Shown piece by piece: positions 1-9,151 of a stretch of 64,000 nucleotides of DNA (its first letter is position 1; each line of letters begins with the position of its first letter). Source of the stretch: Zhongshania antarctica (GTDB taxonomy: Bacteria > Pseudomonadota > Gammaproteobacteria > Pseudomonadales > Spongiibacteraceae); contig NZ_JACHHW010000005.1 in NCBI RefSeq assembly GCF_014202945.1, positions 310,001 through 374,000 on the forward strand. The letters run 5' to 3'. The translations under genes and the position numbers were made by a program. The notes under the pieces were generated by a model. The model had not been told where the DNA came from and made no database searches. It saw only the letters and a list, made by a program, of their open reading frames with translations.

Positions 1-144
1 AAGCTGCGCGGCTAGGTATTGCAGTAAAGACGCGATATACACCATGAAATGCTGGTTCCCGCGCGCTAGGATTTTATCGCGTCGGCCATTACAATCAGCG
101 TACTGCGCCCCACCTTATTTTTTTCCATACCAAACAGGATTCTG

Positions 145-918
145 ATGGCCGACCTCGCCCTCTATCAGTATGTACTGATCGGCATTATTTTTATTTGGAG
201 CGGCTTTGTGCGGTCTGGGCTAGGCTTTGGCGGCGCAGTATTAAGCCTACCCTTCCTCTTACTTGTACATAATCAGGCCTTGGTTTTTCTGCCCTTAATT
301 TCGGTGCAATTGCTGATATTTTCATCGATTACCTTGATTTTAAATAATCGCAGCAGCCAAGCAATTGGCCGCGCGCATGCCAGCACCGTGAATTGGCCCT
401 ATTTACGTTATATGCTCGGCATTATGATTGTGCCCAAGCTATTAGGCGTATTTGGCTTAATCACCCTACCGGCCGACACCCTTAGCATTATTATTTTTTC
501 CATCGTCTCGGTTTATGCCATCTCCTATATCGCCAACAAGCCTTTTAAAAGTAACAGCAAATTTATTGATGCCTTATTTTTAATTGTCGGCGGCTATATT
601 AGCGGCACCTCGCTGATTGGCGCGCCATTAATTATTGCGGTTGCCGCACAACACCTTGCCCGAGAGCAACTGCGCGACACCTTATTTGCGCTGTGGTTTA
701 TTTTTGTTGGTATTAAGCTAGGCGCGTTTATCTACGCGGGCATTGATTTGCAGCTAATTCACCATCTCTGGCTGCTACCCTGCGCGGCCATTGGCCATGT
801 CATTGGCCTGCGCTTTCACCAGCATATGCTCAAGGCCGAAACCCCGTCGTTCTTTCGCTTTTTAGGTCTGACGCTACTCGTCATTAGCCTATTGGGTTTG
901 TGGAAAGCCTTAAGCTAA
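145..918 (+). CDS. TauE/SafE-family membrane exporter (DUF81)
   Basis: A 257-residue integral membrane protein with about eight hydrophobic segments and the TauE/SafE signature near its N-terminus (GLGFGGAVLSLP) plus the matching half-repeat around residue 150 (GGYISGTSLIGAPLI). The family moves sulfite, sulfoacetate or other organosulfur anions across the inner membrane. The substrate cannot be read from the sequence. The ATG at 145 follows an AGGA motif seven bases upstream. It converges with the DUF3465 gene, leaving only four bases between the two stop codons. No sulfur-metabolism gene lies beside it, so context gives no substrate clue. Confidence 0.85.
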   Translation: MADLALYQYVLIGIIFIWSGFVRSGLGFGGAVLSLPFLLLVHNQALVFLPLISVQLLIFSSITLILNNRSSQAIGRAHASTVNWPYLRYMLGIMIVPKLLGVFGLITLPADTLSIIIFSIVSVYAISYIANKPFKSNSKFIDALFLIVGGYISGTSLIGAPLIIAVAAQHLAREQLRDTLFALWFIFVGIKLGAFIYAGIDLQLIHHLWLLPCAAIGHVIGLRFHQHMLKAETPSFFRFLGLTLLVISLLGLWKALS

Positions 919-922
919 ACAT

Positions 923-1381
923 TTACTGATAGCGCCGCCCCTGATGCGCTAGCCAGCCATGAGCATGACGGCCGGCCGGATCACGATGCGTCCAGTGCAC
1001 CACGCCGCCGCGCTGGTTCCACTCGTATTCACCGTAAAAGTCGACACTATCACCCACCTGCAAACCGGCAATACGCGGCGCGAGATCAATATTGTGAGCG
1101 ACCAAAAGTGTCTGCCCAGAGCTAAGACGGAGAATAAATTTTTGGTGGCGACTGCCCTTATTGTCATCGGCGAGAATTTTTTCAACTCGGCCCTGACCTT
1201 GCACCTGAATATCGCTACGTTTATTTTTGTAAGCCTCACCAAGGATTTGATCAGCCTCGGCAATCGCAACGGTGTTAGACGGCAAAGACCCCGTCGTTCT
1301 TTCTGGGCTATTGGCACGCCAGCTGTAGCTTACTGCTATTATCACGACAATAACGGCTAAGATAATTGCTTTCACGACCAT
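923..1381 (-). CDS. DUF3465 membrane-anchored protein
   Basis: A 152-residue protein with one N-terminal hydrophobic segment (about residues 4-17, VVKAIILAVIVVIIAV) followed by a periplasmic OB-like domain. The C-terminal half carries the pattern typical of DUF3465: HQKFILRL, a GDSVDFYGEYEWN stretch and VHWTHRDP, ending in a GWLAHQG motif. No catalytic residues are known for this family and I cannot assign a function. The frame stays open upstream to 1543, but the ATG at 1381 has an AAGGGTGG ribosome site just before it and gives a normal signal anchor. ATG 1393 is the alternative. Confidence 0.75.
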   Translation of the reverse strand: MVVKAIILAVIVVIIAVSYSWRANSPERTTGSLPSNTVAIAEADQILGEAYKNKRSDIQVQGQGRVEKILADDNKGSRHQKFILRLSSGQTLLVAHNIDLAPRIAGLQVGDSVDFYGEYEWNQRGGVVHWTHRDPAGRHAHGWLAHQGRRYQ

Positions 1382-1651
1382 GCCACCCTTCATCACATAG
1401 AATTTACTGAGCATTACTATGGCGCGTGGCGACGCCATAGACAAGCTGCAGTAGCAATGTAAAGGGTATCGACAGAAATACGCGGTGGAGGGAATGTAAC
1501 AAGCCAATGCCAATGCCGCCCGCTTGTTACAGTAGACGTGCATTTATTCACGCCTATAAATGCACGCTCATATTACAGCTAAATTAAGGGGATAAGGTGC
1601 AGAGGCGAATAATGCGCGGCGTATTACCGCTGCCAAGATTGCCGATGCACG

Positions 1652-3073
1652 CTAAGCAGTCGCTTTGGCTTTGGCACTATTACTCAACCACTGAGCAATC
1701 GGGTAGGTGGCGATACCCGCAGCGATACCAGGCAAGCCTTCGTATACCATATTGTGCAGATCGAAGTAACGCCAGAGAAGTGCGGTGGAAATGCCGACCG
1801 CACTAACGGCGATAAGCGTACTTTCTTTGGGGCGGCGACCACTTATTAGAATAGCTAACACTGGAACAAAGGCGCTGGCCAATCCAGACCACGCCATGAC
1901 CACCATGCCAAATACCGTTTGGGCGCTAAGCAAAGCCCAGCCCAGTGCAAATAGCGTCACCCCAAAGGTGGCCAATTTGATCAGCAAAGGGCGCTCAATA
2001 CTTTTAGGTGAAAGGTCGTGGGTGAGAGCAGCGGACGCGCTTAAGATTAGCGAGTCTGCAGTAGACAAAGTGGCGGCAAATATCCCCGCTAAAATCAGCC
2101 CAACCATAACCGGTGACAATAGCTGCAGGGCCATGGTCGGCAGCGCCAACTCGGCGTCAAAGCTGCCAATTTCTGGCAAATAAAGTCGCGACAACAAGCC
2201 GACAGCGGTGGCCATCAAGTAGAACGCGACAAACCACAGGTAATACCAAACCCGTGCGCGCGTCATATCACCGGTATTGGCCAAGGTCATAAAGCGCACC
2301 ATGACATGGGGCTGACCCGCCACCGAGAAACCCGCAAACAGCCAACCCAAGGCGAATAGTATTGCCCCCGCCGCACCCGGAAAGGCGAGGTCTTCGGGAA
2401 ACCAGTTCATATAATTTGGTATTTGATAAAGCGCATCAACAGTGGCAACTGGGCCGCCCAAGGCAGCGACAGCAACCCAAAGCAAAACACCCATCGCGGT
2501 GATCATCACGACCGACTGGGCTGCGTCGGTCCAAATGGATGCACGAATTCCACCCGCTAAACAGTAGGCCGCGACCAATACTGAGCCAACGACAGCACCG
2601 GCCCAGCGCGGCCAATCAAACAAGGCTTGCAGGGCTTTACCACCGGCAAGCAATTGCGCGGCGGCGTAGGCGAGCAGTAACACTAAAGATAAAAGCGCGG
2701 CGAGCTTTTGGTAACGGCCCATGTTTGTGCCGGTCCAATTACTGAGTACACCAATATAGCTGAGCTGACCGCTACTCTCGGTGGTCGCCCGCAGTTTTCG
2801 GTGTACTAAATGGGAGGCAATAAAGTCACCGGCGATCCAGCCCGCCATGACCCAAAATGCCGACAAACCCACCGTGTAGGTATAGCCAATAACGCCAATG
2901 AACATATAACCACTATTATTAGTGGCTACCGCAGACAAGCCTACCAACCACGGCTGTACCGAATTACTAGCCAAATAATAATCGCTGCTATGGTGTTTGT
3001 TTAAAAACAATGACGACAGGCCGATCAGCACAAATACTGTTAAAAAGGCCGCGAAACTCCATGCAGTTACCAT
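1652..3073 (-). CDS. sodium:solute symporter (SSS family)
   Basis: A 473-residue protein with about 13 hydrophobic segments, which is usual for the SSS (PutP/PanF/SglT) family. Family marks include the N-terminal region with GLSAVATNNSGYMFIG, AAYCLAGGIRASIWTDAAQ in the middle and FAATLSTADSLILSASAALTHDL near residue 340, the sodium-binding segment. Substrates range from proline to pantothenate and acetate and cannot be told from sequence. The ATG at 3073 is preceded by GGA at good spacing; a TTG at 3085 would add four residues. It starts about 50 bases after the stop of the TPR gene, which itself overlaps the ectoine aspartokinase gene. Co-transcription and a compatible-solute substrate are therefore plausible but inferred. 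Confidence 0.85.
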   Translation of the reverse strand: MVTAWSFAAFLTVFVLIGLSSLFLNKHHSSDYYLASNSVQPWLVGLSAVATNNSGYMFIGVIGYTYTVGLSAFWVMAGWIAGDFIASHLVHRKLRATTESSGQLSYIGVLSNWTGTNMGRYQKLAALLSLVLLLAYAAAQLLAGGKALQALFDWPRWAGAVVGSVLVAAYCLAGGIRASIWTDAAQSVVMITAMGVLLWVAVAALGGPVATVDALYQIPNYMNWFPEDLAFPGAAGAILFALGWLFAGFSVAGQPHVMVRFMTLANTGDMTRARVWYYLWFVAFYLMATAVGLLSRLYLPEIGSFDAELALPTMALQLLSPVMVGLILAGIFAATLSTADSLILSASAALTHDLSPKSIERPLLIKLATFGVTLFALGWALLSAQTVFGMVVMAWSGLASAFVPVLAILISGRRPKESTLIAVSAVGISTALLWRYFDLHNMVYEGLPGIAAGIATYPIAQWLSNSAKAKATA

Positions 3074-3122
3074 ATTCGGATCCAATCTATTCTGGTTTAG
3101 TGGCGAGAAGTAAACACAATGC

Positions 3123-4037
3123 CTACGAAGGGCTCTCCGCTGTCGGCGTTAGCAACTCTATCAGCAGAGGATGCTCGCGCAATTCAGCCAAGGCTGGGTC
3201 GCGATACAGTTCTTCTCGATATGATTCCGATTGCGCCACCGCGTGAGTAAAGTAGCGCGCGGCGTCGTCAAGATTGCCCTGGCAAGTATGAGCGCAAGCC
3301 AGTTGGTAAAAGGCGTGGGCATTGGTTTCATCTAACAACAGTGCCTGCTGGCAGAGATTTATCGCCCACTGGGGTTCGTTCTGATCCAGTGCGGCATCCG
3401 CTTTATAGGTTATCGCCTCAATATCGTCGCCTCTTACGCCGAGAATTTGATCATAAATTGCTATTTTACCCGCCGGACTCGTTTCTTGACTGGCGCGTAA
3501 CCACAGCGAATGAATCTCTTGGGTAAGTGTAATTTCTTCGCGGTTAGACTCGATATGGGCAGTTTCTTGTTTTAACTGCTTTTCAATCGCGCGCAGACGC
3601 TTCTCGTATTCTTCAACCAATTCAGCGACTTGCTCATTGGCAACACTGTGTACTTTTTCTTTAATGTCGCGCACCGAGTTCCAACCCATTAACACCAAGG
3701 CCGAACTCACCCCAGCAATGAGGTAGAAAAAATAGGTGACGGTATTGGTTGCATAAGACACCGCCTTGTCGGCAGCGCCTAATTCGCGGTCGACGACTTC
3801 GGCGGCCAATTCGCGGTGAGCGCGCTCCATGTCGATACGCAGATTGCGCACCTCATCGAGCATATAACGCTCAATAAACGGTGAGTAGAGGGGCTTGTCT
3901 AAATTGTCGATGCTGGCATCCACTTGAGCCGCACTCGGCTGCGCCTCGCTGGGCGTTGGCGCAGCACTGTTAGCCGCTACAGCAAAAAGGGGCAGAAGCC
4001 CCCAACAGAGGATTAACCCCTGTATTATGCTGCGCAT
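3123..4037 (-). CDS. TPR-domain membrane protein in the ectoine operon
   Basis: A 304-residue protein with a signal-peptide-like N-terminus (residues 1-26, cleavage near ANSAA), a second hydrophobic segment at about 100-118, a charged region likely to form a coiled coil (about 124-172, including EEYEKRLRAIEKQLKQ), and helical TPR-like repeats from about 188 to 275 (KADAALDQNEPQWAI and HAFYQLACAHTCQGNLDDAARYF). The ATG lies 13 bases inside the end of the aspartokinase gene, so translation is probably coupled. No catalytic motif is visible. A structural or sensory role tied to osmotic stress is suggested only by position. I do not recognise a named family for the full-length protein. Confidence 0.75.
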   Translation of the reverse strand: MRSIIQGLILCWGLLPLFAVAANSAAPTPSEAQPSAAQVDASIDNLDKPLYSPFIERYMLDEVRNLRIDMERAHRELAAEVVDRELGAADKAVSYATNTVTYFFYLIAGVSSALVLMGWNSVRDIKEKVHSVANEQVAELVEEYEKRLRAIEKQLKQETAHIESNREEITLTQEIHSLWLRASQETSPAGKIAIYDQILGVRGDDIEAITYKADAALDQNEPQWAINLCQQALLLDETNAHAFYQLACAHTCQGNLDDAARYFTHAVAQSESYREELYRDPALAELREHPLLIELLTPTAESPS

Positions 4038-5461
4038 ATGGCTTCACCGTGGTCGTGTACTTCGACCAAACAGCGGTGCAAGCTCGCGACACCCTTTTCG
4101 TAGTCATCTTCGTTTACCACAAACTGCATATCGACCTGACGCATCGACTGGTGCATAGCCAATACACTGATATTGGCCGACGCCAAGGCAACCACCGTTT
4201 TAGCCAACATACCTGGCACCTGCATGTCGCTGCCGATAGCAGAAATTATAGCGACTTTACGGGTGCTGACTTCCGCATCGGGGAACAATTCTTTTACTGC
4301 GCTTACAATGCGTTTTACGGTTTTTAAATTAACGCCCAAATAATTGGTAATGGTATTGGCATTAATATCTTTGGTAATTACCGTGCCCTTATAGCGCTCA
4401 ATGGCACCCAGTATCTTTTGCTCATACCGCCACAGTGCTCCCACCATGTCTTGGTCAAATACTTCCAAGGCATAGACTTGCTTGCGACCAGCGATGATCT
4501 CAACACAGGGCTTTTCGCTGCGATAATCACAATCAATAAGCGTGCCCGAGTGATCGGGTTCAAAGGTATTTTTTACCCGCAGGGCAATTTTTTGCTGACG
4601 CAAACCTTTCGCGGCGCGGGGGTGAATAGCCTCCATACCTAAATTGGCGAGCTGATCGGCAACATCGTAATTAGTACGGCCAATCGGCACCACTTTATCG
4701 GCTCCCACTAAGCGAGGGTCGGCGCTGCTAAGGTGATACTCTTTGTGAATAACCGCTTCACGGGCGCCACTGATGACGGCCATACGGCTGAACGTCATTT
4801 CGCTATAACCGCGGTCGAAACTTGCCATTAAGCCTTCTTTACAGTGGGCGTAACCAGTAACTATCGGCAAGGTGGTATTTAAATCGATACCCGCTAGCGC
4901 CTCAGTAATATGCTGGTCAAGTGGCAGTGCTTCCTCGGCGCGCCAGCCCGACAAATCAATATAACAAGTATTGATGCCATCGCGCTTGAGTAGGGTGGCG
5001 GTATTCCACGCACTGTGTGCCTCACCAATACTCGCTAACATTTCCCGCACGGTTAGCAGATGATCTTCTAAACCAAAATGGCCGTGCTGGCAGAGCCGGT
5101 GCAAATTATCCATGCAGCGCTCAGCTTCAAACAAGCGGGCTTCAATATAGGTATTGGCAGCATCCAGTTGCTCAGCGTCGGGAAACAAACCAGCGTTAAT
5201 CTCTTTTAGCGCATTACCGACATCGCTTAGGGCATCACGCCACAGCGTTTCAGCTCCGTCATCGGCAAACAGGGCATAAACCCCTGGATGACTAGTACGT
5301 TTATTTTCCAGCAGCAAATCGGTTACGCCGCCATAGGCTGAAACCACAAATATGCGCTGATAAATATTACCGCTCTCACCGCCCGCTAAAATTACATTGT
5401 CGCGCACCGCCTCGTAGTTGGTCATTGAGGTGCCGCCAATTTTCTCTACACTGTGTCCCAC
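4025..5461 (-). CDS. ask: ectoine-pathway aspartate kinase
   Basis: A 478-residue aspartokinase that phosphorylates L-aspartate, the first step toward aspartate semialdehyde, the precursor of ectoine. The N-terminal kinase motif is VEKIGGTSM and two ACT-type regulatory segments follow after about residue 320 (TITNYLGVNLKTVKRI, VAIISAIGSDM). Gene position directly after ectC, and the unusual KIGGTSM in place of the KFGGTS of ordinary LysC, match the specialised Ask_Ect branch known from ectoine producers. That branch is described as less feedback-inhibited. The start is a GTG at 5461, with AGGGAG seven bases upstream. The 3' end overlaps the next gene by 13 bases. Confidence 0.93.
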   Translation of the reverse strand: MGHSVEKIGGTSMTNYEAVRDNVILAGGESGNIYQRIFVVSAYGGVTDLLLENKRTSHPGVYALFADDGAETLWRDALSDVGNALKEINAGLFPDAEQLDAANTYIEARLFEAERCMDNLHRLCQHGHFGLEDHLLTVREMLASIGEAHSAWNTATLLKRDGINTCYIDLSGWRAEEALPLDQHITEALAGIDLNTTLPIVTGYAHCKEGLMASFDRGYSEMTFSRMAVISGAREAVIHKEYHLSSADPRLVGADKVVPIGRTNYDVADQLANLGMEAIHPRAAKGLRQQKIALRVKNTFEPDHSGTLIDCDYRSEKPCVEIIAGRKQVYALEVFDQDMVGALWRYEQKILGAIERYKGTVITKDINANTITNYLGVNLKTVKRIVSAVKELFPDAEVSTRKVAIISAIGSDMQVPGMLAKTVVALASANISVLAMHQSMRQVDMQFVVNEDDYEKGVASLHRCLVEVHDHGEAICAA

Positions 5462-5509
5462 TGCTACTCTCCCTTGAATTAAAAAAATGGTTTTTTAAAA
5501 TTCAATAGC

Positions 5510-5908
5510 TCAGGTCACTGCCTCAGCCGCCAATGGGTAGACCCCATTTTCGTCATGTACTTCTTTGCCGTTCAGCGGCGGATTAAATACGCAGGCCATT
5601 TTCATGTCTTCGCTGCCGCCGCGCAGCAAGTGATTGTCGTGCTTGTCGAGAATATATAAGGTGCCGGCTTCAATTTTATACACTTTGCCGTCACTTAAGG
5701 TTTCAACTTCGCCATTACCCGACATGCAATACACTGATTCCAAGTGATTCTGGTAGTGAATTGGCGTTTCGGTGTTAGCGTAAATGGTGGTGATATGGAA
5801 TGAAAAACCCATCTGATCGTCTTTCAGCAACATCCGCACGCTGCTCCAGTTTTCACTATCAACGCGGCGTTCAGAGTTTTGACATTCTTCCAGTGTTCTT
5901 ACAATCAT
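5510..5908 (-). CDS. ectC: L-ectoine synthase
   Basis: A 132-residue cupin enzyme that closes the ring of N-gamma-acetyl-diaminobutyrate to give ectoine in the cytoplasm. Its N-terminus [20 protein letters not shown] and the run [14 protein letters not shown] are characteristic of EctC, and its length matches the usual 130 or so residues. An AAGGA ribosome site precedes the ATG. It lies between ectB (103 bases upstream) and ask (48 bases downstream) in the normal ectABC-ask order. No ectD hydroxylase gene is present in the window, so 5-hydroxyectoine production is not supported here. Confidence 0.96.
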   Translation of the reverse strand: MIVRTLEECQNSERRVDSENWSSVRMLLKDDQMGFSFHITTIYANTETPIHYQNHLESVYCMSGNGEVETLSDGKVYKIEAGTLYILDKHDNHLLRGGSEDMKMACVFNPPLNGKEVHDENGVYPLAAEAVT

Positions 5909-6011
5909 GGTTTGTTCCTTTCGCTAATGCTATTTACCTAAGCTCAATTGCTGAATAAAGCACGCCGCTTCCGCAAATGTTTACTTGCAGAAGAAGCGCG
6001 ATTTCAGCCGC

Positions 6012-7286
6012 TTAAGAAGCTTTTTTGTTAACTGATTTTCCCATTACTTCCGCGATGCTATCTGACAAAATATCCAGACCGCGAATCAATTCTGCCATGT
6101 CGATGGTGAGCGGGCAGAAGACCTTAACAACCTGACCACGGTTACCGCAGGTTTCAATCACGAGGCCCCGTTCAAAGCAGGCGCGGCCAATCTCATCAGC
6201 AACATCACCGTCCCGACAAGCGAGACCTTGCATCATGCCCCGGCCCTTAGGCTGGAGTTTAGTGACACCGTACTGCTCCGATAACTTTTTGAAGCGCTCG
6301 CTAACAATAGCTGATTTTTCAACAATCTCGGCGGCAAACTTATCGTCTTTCCAGTAGTGGCGAATTGCCGCCGCTGCAGTGATAAAGGCGTGGTTATTGC
6401 CACGGAACGTTCCGTTGTGCTCGCCTGGCTCCCAAATGTCTAAATCGGGACGAATCAAGACAATCGCAAAGGGCAGGCCATAGCCACTCAGGGATTTCGA
6501 CATGGTAATAATGTCGGGCTTGATGCCACTGGCTTCAAAGCTAAAGTAGGTGCCAGTACGACCACAACCCGCTTGAATATCGTCAACGATCAACAAGATA
6601 TCGTGTTTGCGACACAGCTTCTCTAGGCCACGCAACCAATCATTATTGGCAACATTCAAGCCACCCTCGCCCTGCACTGGCTCGACAATCATCGCCGCCG
6701 GCAGATCCACACCCGAAGAGGGATCGGAAAGCAACTTGTCCATCATTTTCAAACTATCGGCATCGCGACCGTAATAGCCACAATATGGCATGCGGGTCAC
6801 ATCGCCCAGCGCCACACCTGCACCGCCGCGGTGATGACTATTACCCGTGGCCGCTACTGCGCCCAAGGTCACACCGTGAAAACCATTAGTAAAAGACACA
6901 ATGCTGGTACGGCCAGTGACTTTACGCGCCAATTTCAGCGCGGCTTCTACGGCATTAGTGCCTGTGGGGCCAGTAAACTGGAAGGTGTAGGTCATATCAC
7001 GTGGGGCAAGGATATGCTCATTAAAGGCTTGCAAGAAGTCGCCCTTGGCTTGGGTGTGCATATCCAAGCCATGAGTAATGCCGTCGCGCATAATATAGTC
7101 GACCAAAGCCTGTTTAAGCACAGGGTTATTGTGGCCGTAGTTCAGGGTGCCTGCACCCGCTAAAAAGTCGATGTATTGCTTGCCGTCGGTTGAGTACAAG
7201 TGCTCGCCCTGAGCCTTATCAAAGGTTACCGGAAATGAGCGGGCATAGGATTGTACTTCGGATTCGAGTCGGTCAAAAATAGTCAT
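6012..7286 (-). CDS. ectB: diaminobutyrate-2-oxoglutarate transaminase
   Basis: A 424-residue class III PLP-dependent aminotransferase that converts aspartate semialdehyde to L-2,4-diaminobutyrate using glutamate. The PLP lysine is K264 in [10 protein letters not shown], the aspartate pair that holds the cofactor lies in [13 protein letters not shown] (about 233-245), and the N-terminal part has [15 protein letters not shown]. Length and motifs match EctB. The ATG has AGAGGA upstream. It follows ectA by 62 bases on the same strand and is the second step of the ectoine pathway. Confidence 0.96.
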   Translation of the reverse strand: MTIFDRLESEVQSYARSFPVTFDKAQGEHLYSTDGKQYIDFLAGAGTLNYGHNNPVLKQALVDYIMRDGITHGLDMHTQAKGDFLQAFNEHILAPRDMTYTFQFTGPTGTNAVEAALKLARKVTGRTSIVSFTNGFHGVTLGAVAATGNSHHRGGAGVALGDVTRMPYCGYYGRDADSLKMMDKLLSDPSSGVDLPAAMIVEPVQGEGGLNVANNDWLRGLEKLCRKHDILLIVDDIQAGCGRTGTYFSFEASGIKPDIITMSKSLSGYGLPFAIVLIRPDLDIWEPGEHNGTFRGNNHAFITAAAAIRHYWKDDKFAAEIVEKSAIVSERFKKLSEQYGVTKLQPKGRGMMQGLACRDGDVADEIGRACFERGLVIETCGNRGQVVKVFCPLTIDMAELIRGLDILSDSIAEVMGKSVNKKAS

Positions 7287-7348
7287 GTTAAGTCCTCTTA
7301 GTGTTCTTTACTGAGCGGATGAATACTGAGTAAAATTTTGCTTAAGGC

Positions 7349-7870
7349 TTATTGAGCGAAAGGCCCAATACACAGCAGTGCTTCACTGTCGTGCTGGCCG
7401 CCAAAATGCGCTTCTTTTTCAAACCAAATGCTATGGTTTAATTCAGTACCCAGATCTCTGGCAAAACTGCGAAACAAGGCCCAAGAGGCCTCGTTATCTG
7501 GTGTAATTGTCGTTTCCATATATTTCACTTCTGCGCAGGCCGGCCGCTTAATAACCTCTTTAAGCATCTTTTTGGCTAGACCTTTACCGCGCTGACTTTT
7601 ATCCACCACAACCTGCCACACAAATACCGTGTTCGGTTTAGCGGGGATAATATGCGCAGAAATAAAGCCCACTAATTTGCCGTCTTCTTCAGCGGCAACC
7701 GCGGTTTCGGCAAAGTGGGTGCAATGCAGCAGATTGCAATAAACGGAATTAGTATCGAGTGGTGGGCTGGCCGCCACTAATTGATTCAGGGCGTAACCAT
7801 CTTCCGCCGTTGGCTGGCGAAAACGAAGCGTGGCAGCCGTGGCTTGCGTCGCGCTATTTGATTTCAACAC
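7349..7870 (-). CDS. ectA: diaminobutyrate acetyltransferase
   Basis: A 173-residue GNAT enzyme that acetylates L-2,4-diaminobutyrate with acetyl-CoA. The acetyl-CoA loop is QRGKGLAKKML near residue 95, preceded by VFVWQVVVDKS. The region LRFRQPTAEDGYALNQLVAASPPLD is typical of EctA N-termini. No in-frame ATG precedes the domain, so a GTG at 7870 is the likely start; a TTG follows it directly. The ribosome site is weak. It is the first gene of the ectABC-ask operon and faces the MarR gene across a 253-base promoter region. Confidence 0.95.
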   Translation of the reverse strand: MLKSNSATQATAATLRFRQPTAEDGYALNQLVAASPPLDTNSVYCNLLHCTHFAETAVAAEEDGKLVGFISAHIIPAKPNTVFVWQVVVDKSQRGKGLAKKMLKEVIKRPACAEVKYMETTITPDNEASWALFRSFARDLGTELNHSIWFEKEAHFGGQHDSEALLCIGPFAQ

Positions 7871-7876
7871 AATCTT

Positions 7877-7892
7877 TTAGTGTTCATACTAA
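7877..7892. promoter_or_regulatory. candidate EctR/MarR operator
   Basis: An inverted repeat TTAGT-N6-ACTAA sits between the predicted ectA promoter and the ectA start. The arms resemble the TTAGT...ACTA pseudo-palindrome that I recall for the EctR1 regulator of methylotrophs. With five-base arms it is weak evidence. It also overlaps the expected ribosome-binding zone of ectA, so a translational effect is possible. Confidence 0.3.
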
Positions 7893-8000
7893 TTTAACGA
7901 AGCTCGTGCACAATATTATGGCGCTAATATCGCCGATCATGCTGCTTACTCGCCAAATTAATGAACCCATTCTCCTGTTCATTTACTTAGAATACGAAGC

Positions 8001-8030
8001 ATTATACGCGTCTTTGACCAACTATTTCAA
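8001..8030 (-). promoter_or_regulatory. predicted sigma-70-type promoter of the ectoine operon
   Basis: Reading the minus strand, TTGAAA (plus 8025-8030) and a perfect TATAAT (plus 8001-8006) are separated by 18 bases. Transcription would begin near 7994 and leave a leader of about 125 bases before ectA. A perfect plus-strand TTGACA sits close by at 8040-8045 and may serve the divergent MarR gene, although its -10 is poor. The assignment rests on consensus match only. Confidence 0.55.
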
Positions 8031-8123
8031 GCCAGACTATTGACAAACGAAGGGTTTAGCTGGTGCAAAAAACTCTACAAGCCGCTACCATTGGGCCGCT
8101 AAGCCAATCTGCAGGCATCGAAA

Positions 8124-8648
8124 ATGAATAGTATCGACGAAGTATTAGTATCATTGCGCCGGGTAACCCGGGCAATTGATTTGCATTCAAAGCATTTAAT
8201 GAAGACTGCGGGCCTAACTGCACCACAAATGCTCATTTTGCAAATCCTTAGGGATCAGGGCGATGTCATTATCAGTGATGTAGCCAGCCAGGTGAGCCTC
8301 AGCCAAGCCACCGTCACCAGCATTATGGATAGACTGGAGAAACGCGGCCTCGTCATGAGAGAACGCTCCAGCCAAGATAAGCGTAAAGTGTACGCCTGCC
8401 TTACGGAAGCCGGCAATGAACTGATTCGCAATGCGCCCATGCCCCTACAAGATTACTTCATTCGGCAGTTCAGCGACCTCCAAGAATGGGAACAAACGCA
8501 AATTATCAGCTCTTTGCAGCGCGTTGCCTATATGATGGACGCTCAGCATATAGACGCCTCGCCCGTTTTAGATGTGGGCGCGATCGACCGCTTGAGTGAA
8601 GACGAGGCCAATGCCCACCGTTTTGGCTTTGACGACAACTTAGTTTGA
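8124..8648 (+). CDS. MarR-family regulator, probable EctR
   Basis: A 174-residue winged-helix regulator. The recognition region is DVASQVSLSQATVTSIMDRLEKRGLV (about 51-76), followed by the wing MRERSSQDKRKVYACLTEAG typical of MarR. It is transcribed away from ectA, the arrangement known for EctR regulators of ectoine operons in halotolerant Proteobacteria, so control of the ectoine genes is likely. The protein ends with a short acidic tail (DEANAHRFGFDDNLV) beyond the usual domain. The next gene, a cytochrome, starts 17 bases after its stop. Confidence 0.85.
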   Translation: MNSIDEVLVSLRRVTRAIDLHSKHLMKTAGLTAPQMLILQILRDQGDVIISDVASQVSLSQATVTSIMDRLEKRGLVMRERSSQDKRKVYACLTEAGNELIRNAPMPLQDYFIRQFSDLQEWEQTQIISSLQRVAYMMDAQHIDASPVLDVGAIDRLSEDEANAHRFGFDDNLV

Positions 8649-8665
8649 TTTATTGGAACTGCATT

Positions 8666-9067
8666 ATGTTTAGCAACAAAACCTTCCTTATCCTCGCGGT
8701 ATTGACCGGACTATTTACCCTGGTCGCGTGCAGCAAGGGTGAACCTAGCCGTGGAGCGACAAGCCCAGACAACAGCACCGCGCAAGCACCACAAGCAGTT
8801 TCTAGCGCTAAGCGCATGCCCAGTGACCCTTCACTGAAATCCCTCTACATTCAAAGCTGCTATGGCTGTCATAGTTCTGGCGCCGCCGGGGCACCTAAAA
8901 GCGGCAACAAAGAACAGTGGGCGCTCCGCACCCAAAAAGGCTTAGACACATTATTAGCTAACACCAAAAACGGTCTCAATAGCATGCCACCAAAAGGCAT
9001 GTGCATGAATTGCAGCGACGACGATTTTAGAGCGTTGATATTATTTTTGTCGGGCGAAGCGGAATAG
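8666..9067 (+). CDS. cytochrome c5-family lipoprotein
   Basis: A 133-residue monoheme cytochrome with a lipoprotein signal (LFTLVAC, lipidated Cys22), a Ser/Ala-rich linker, a heme site SCYGCH at about 64-69 and the second cysteine pair GMCMNC near the C-terminus. That pair, after the methionine ligand region NSMPPKG, marks the c5 family. It likely carries electrons at the periplasmic face of a membrane. It is a paralogue of the shorter c5 protein at 16.3 kb. The ATG at 8666 is chosen because an upstream TTG in frame would spoil the signal peptide. Its position behind the MarR gene may be incidental. Confidence 0.85.
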   Translation: MFSNKTFLILAVLTGLFTLVACSKGEPSRGATSPDNSTAQAPQAVSSAKRMPSDPSLKSLYIQSCYGCHSSGAAGAPKSGNKEQWALRTQKGLDTLLANTKNGLNSMPPKGMCMNCSDDDFRALILFLSGEAE

Positions 9068-9151
9068 CAACAACGCGGACCACAAGACTTTTGATCCATC
9101 GACTATGCTTTAGCGTAATTAGCTATCAGCCACACAGGATGAATTAAACCC

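Noticed and set aside
1-45. Open minus-strand frame from an ATG at 45 running off the window edge (15 codons).
   Set aside because: Too short to judge, no good ribosome site and no recognisable motif; it could be a partial gene start but cannot be supported.
959-1360. 133-codon open frame on the plus strand.
   Set aside because: Antisense to the DUF3465 gene, whose protein has clear family motifs.
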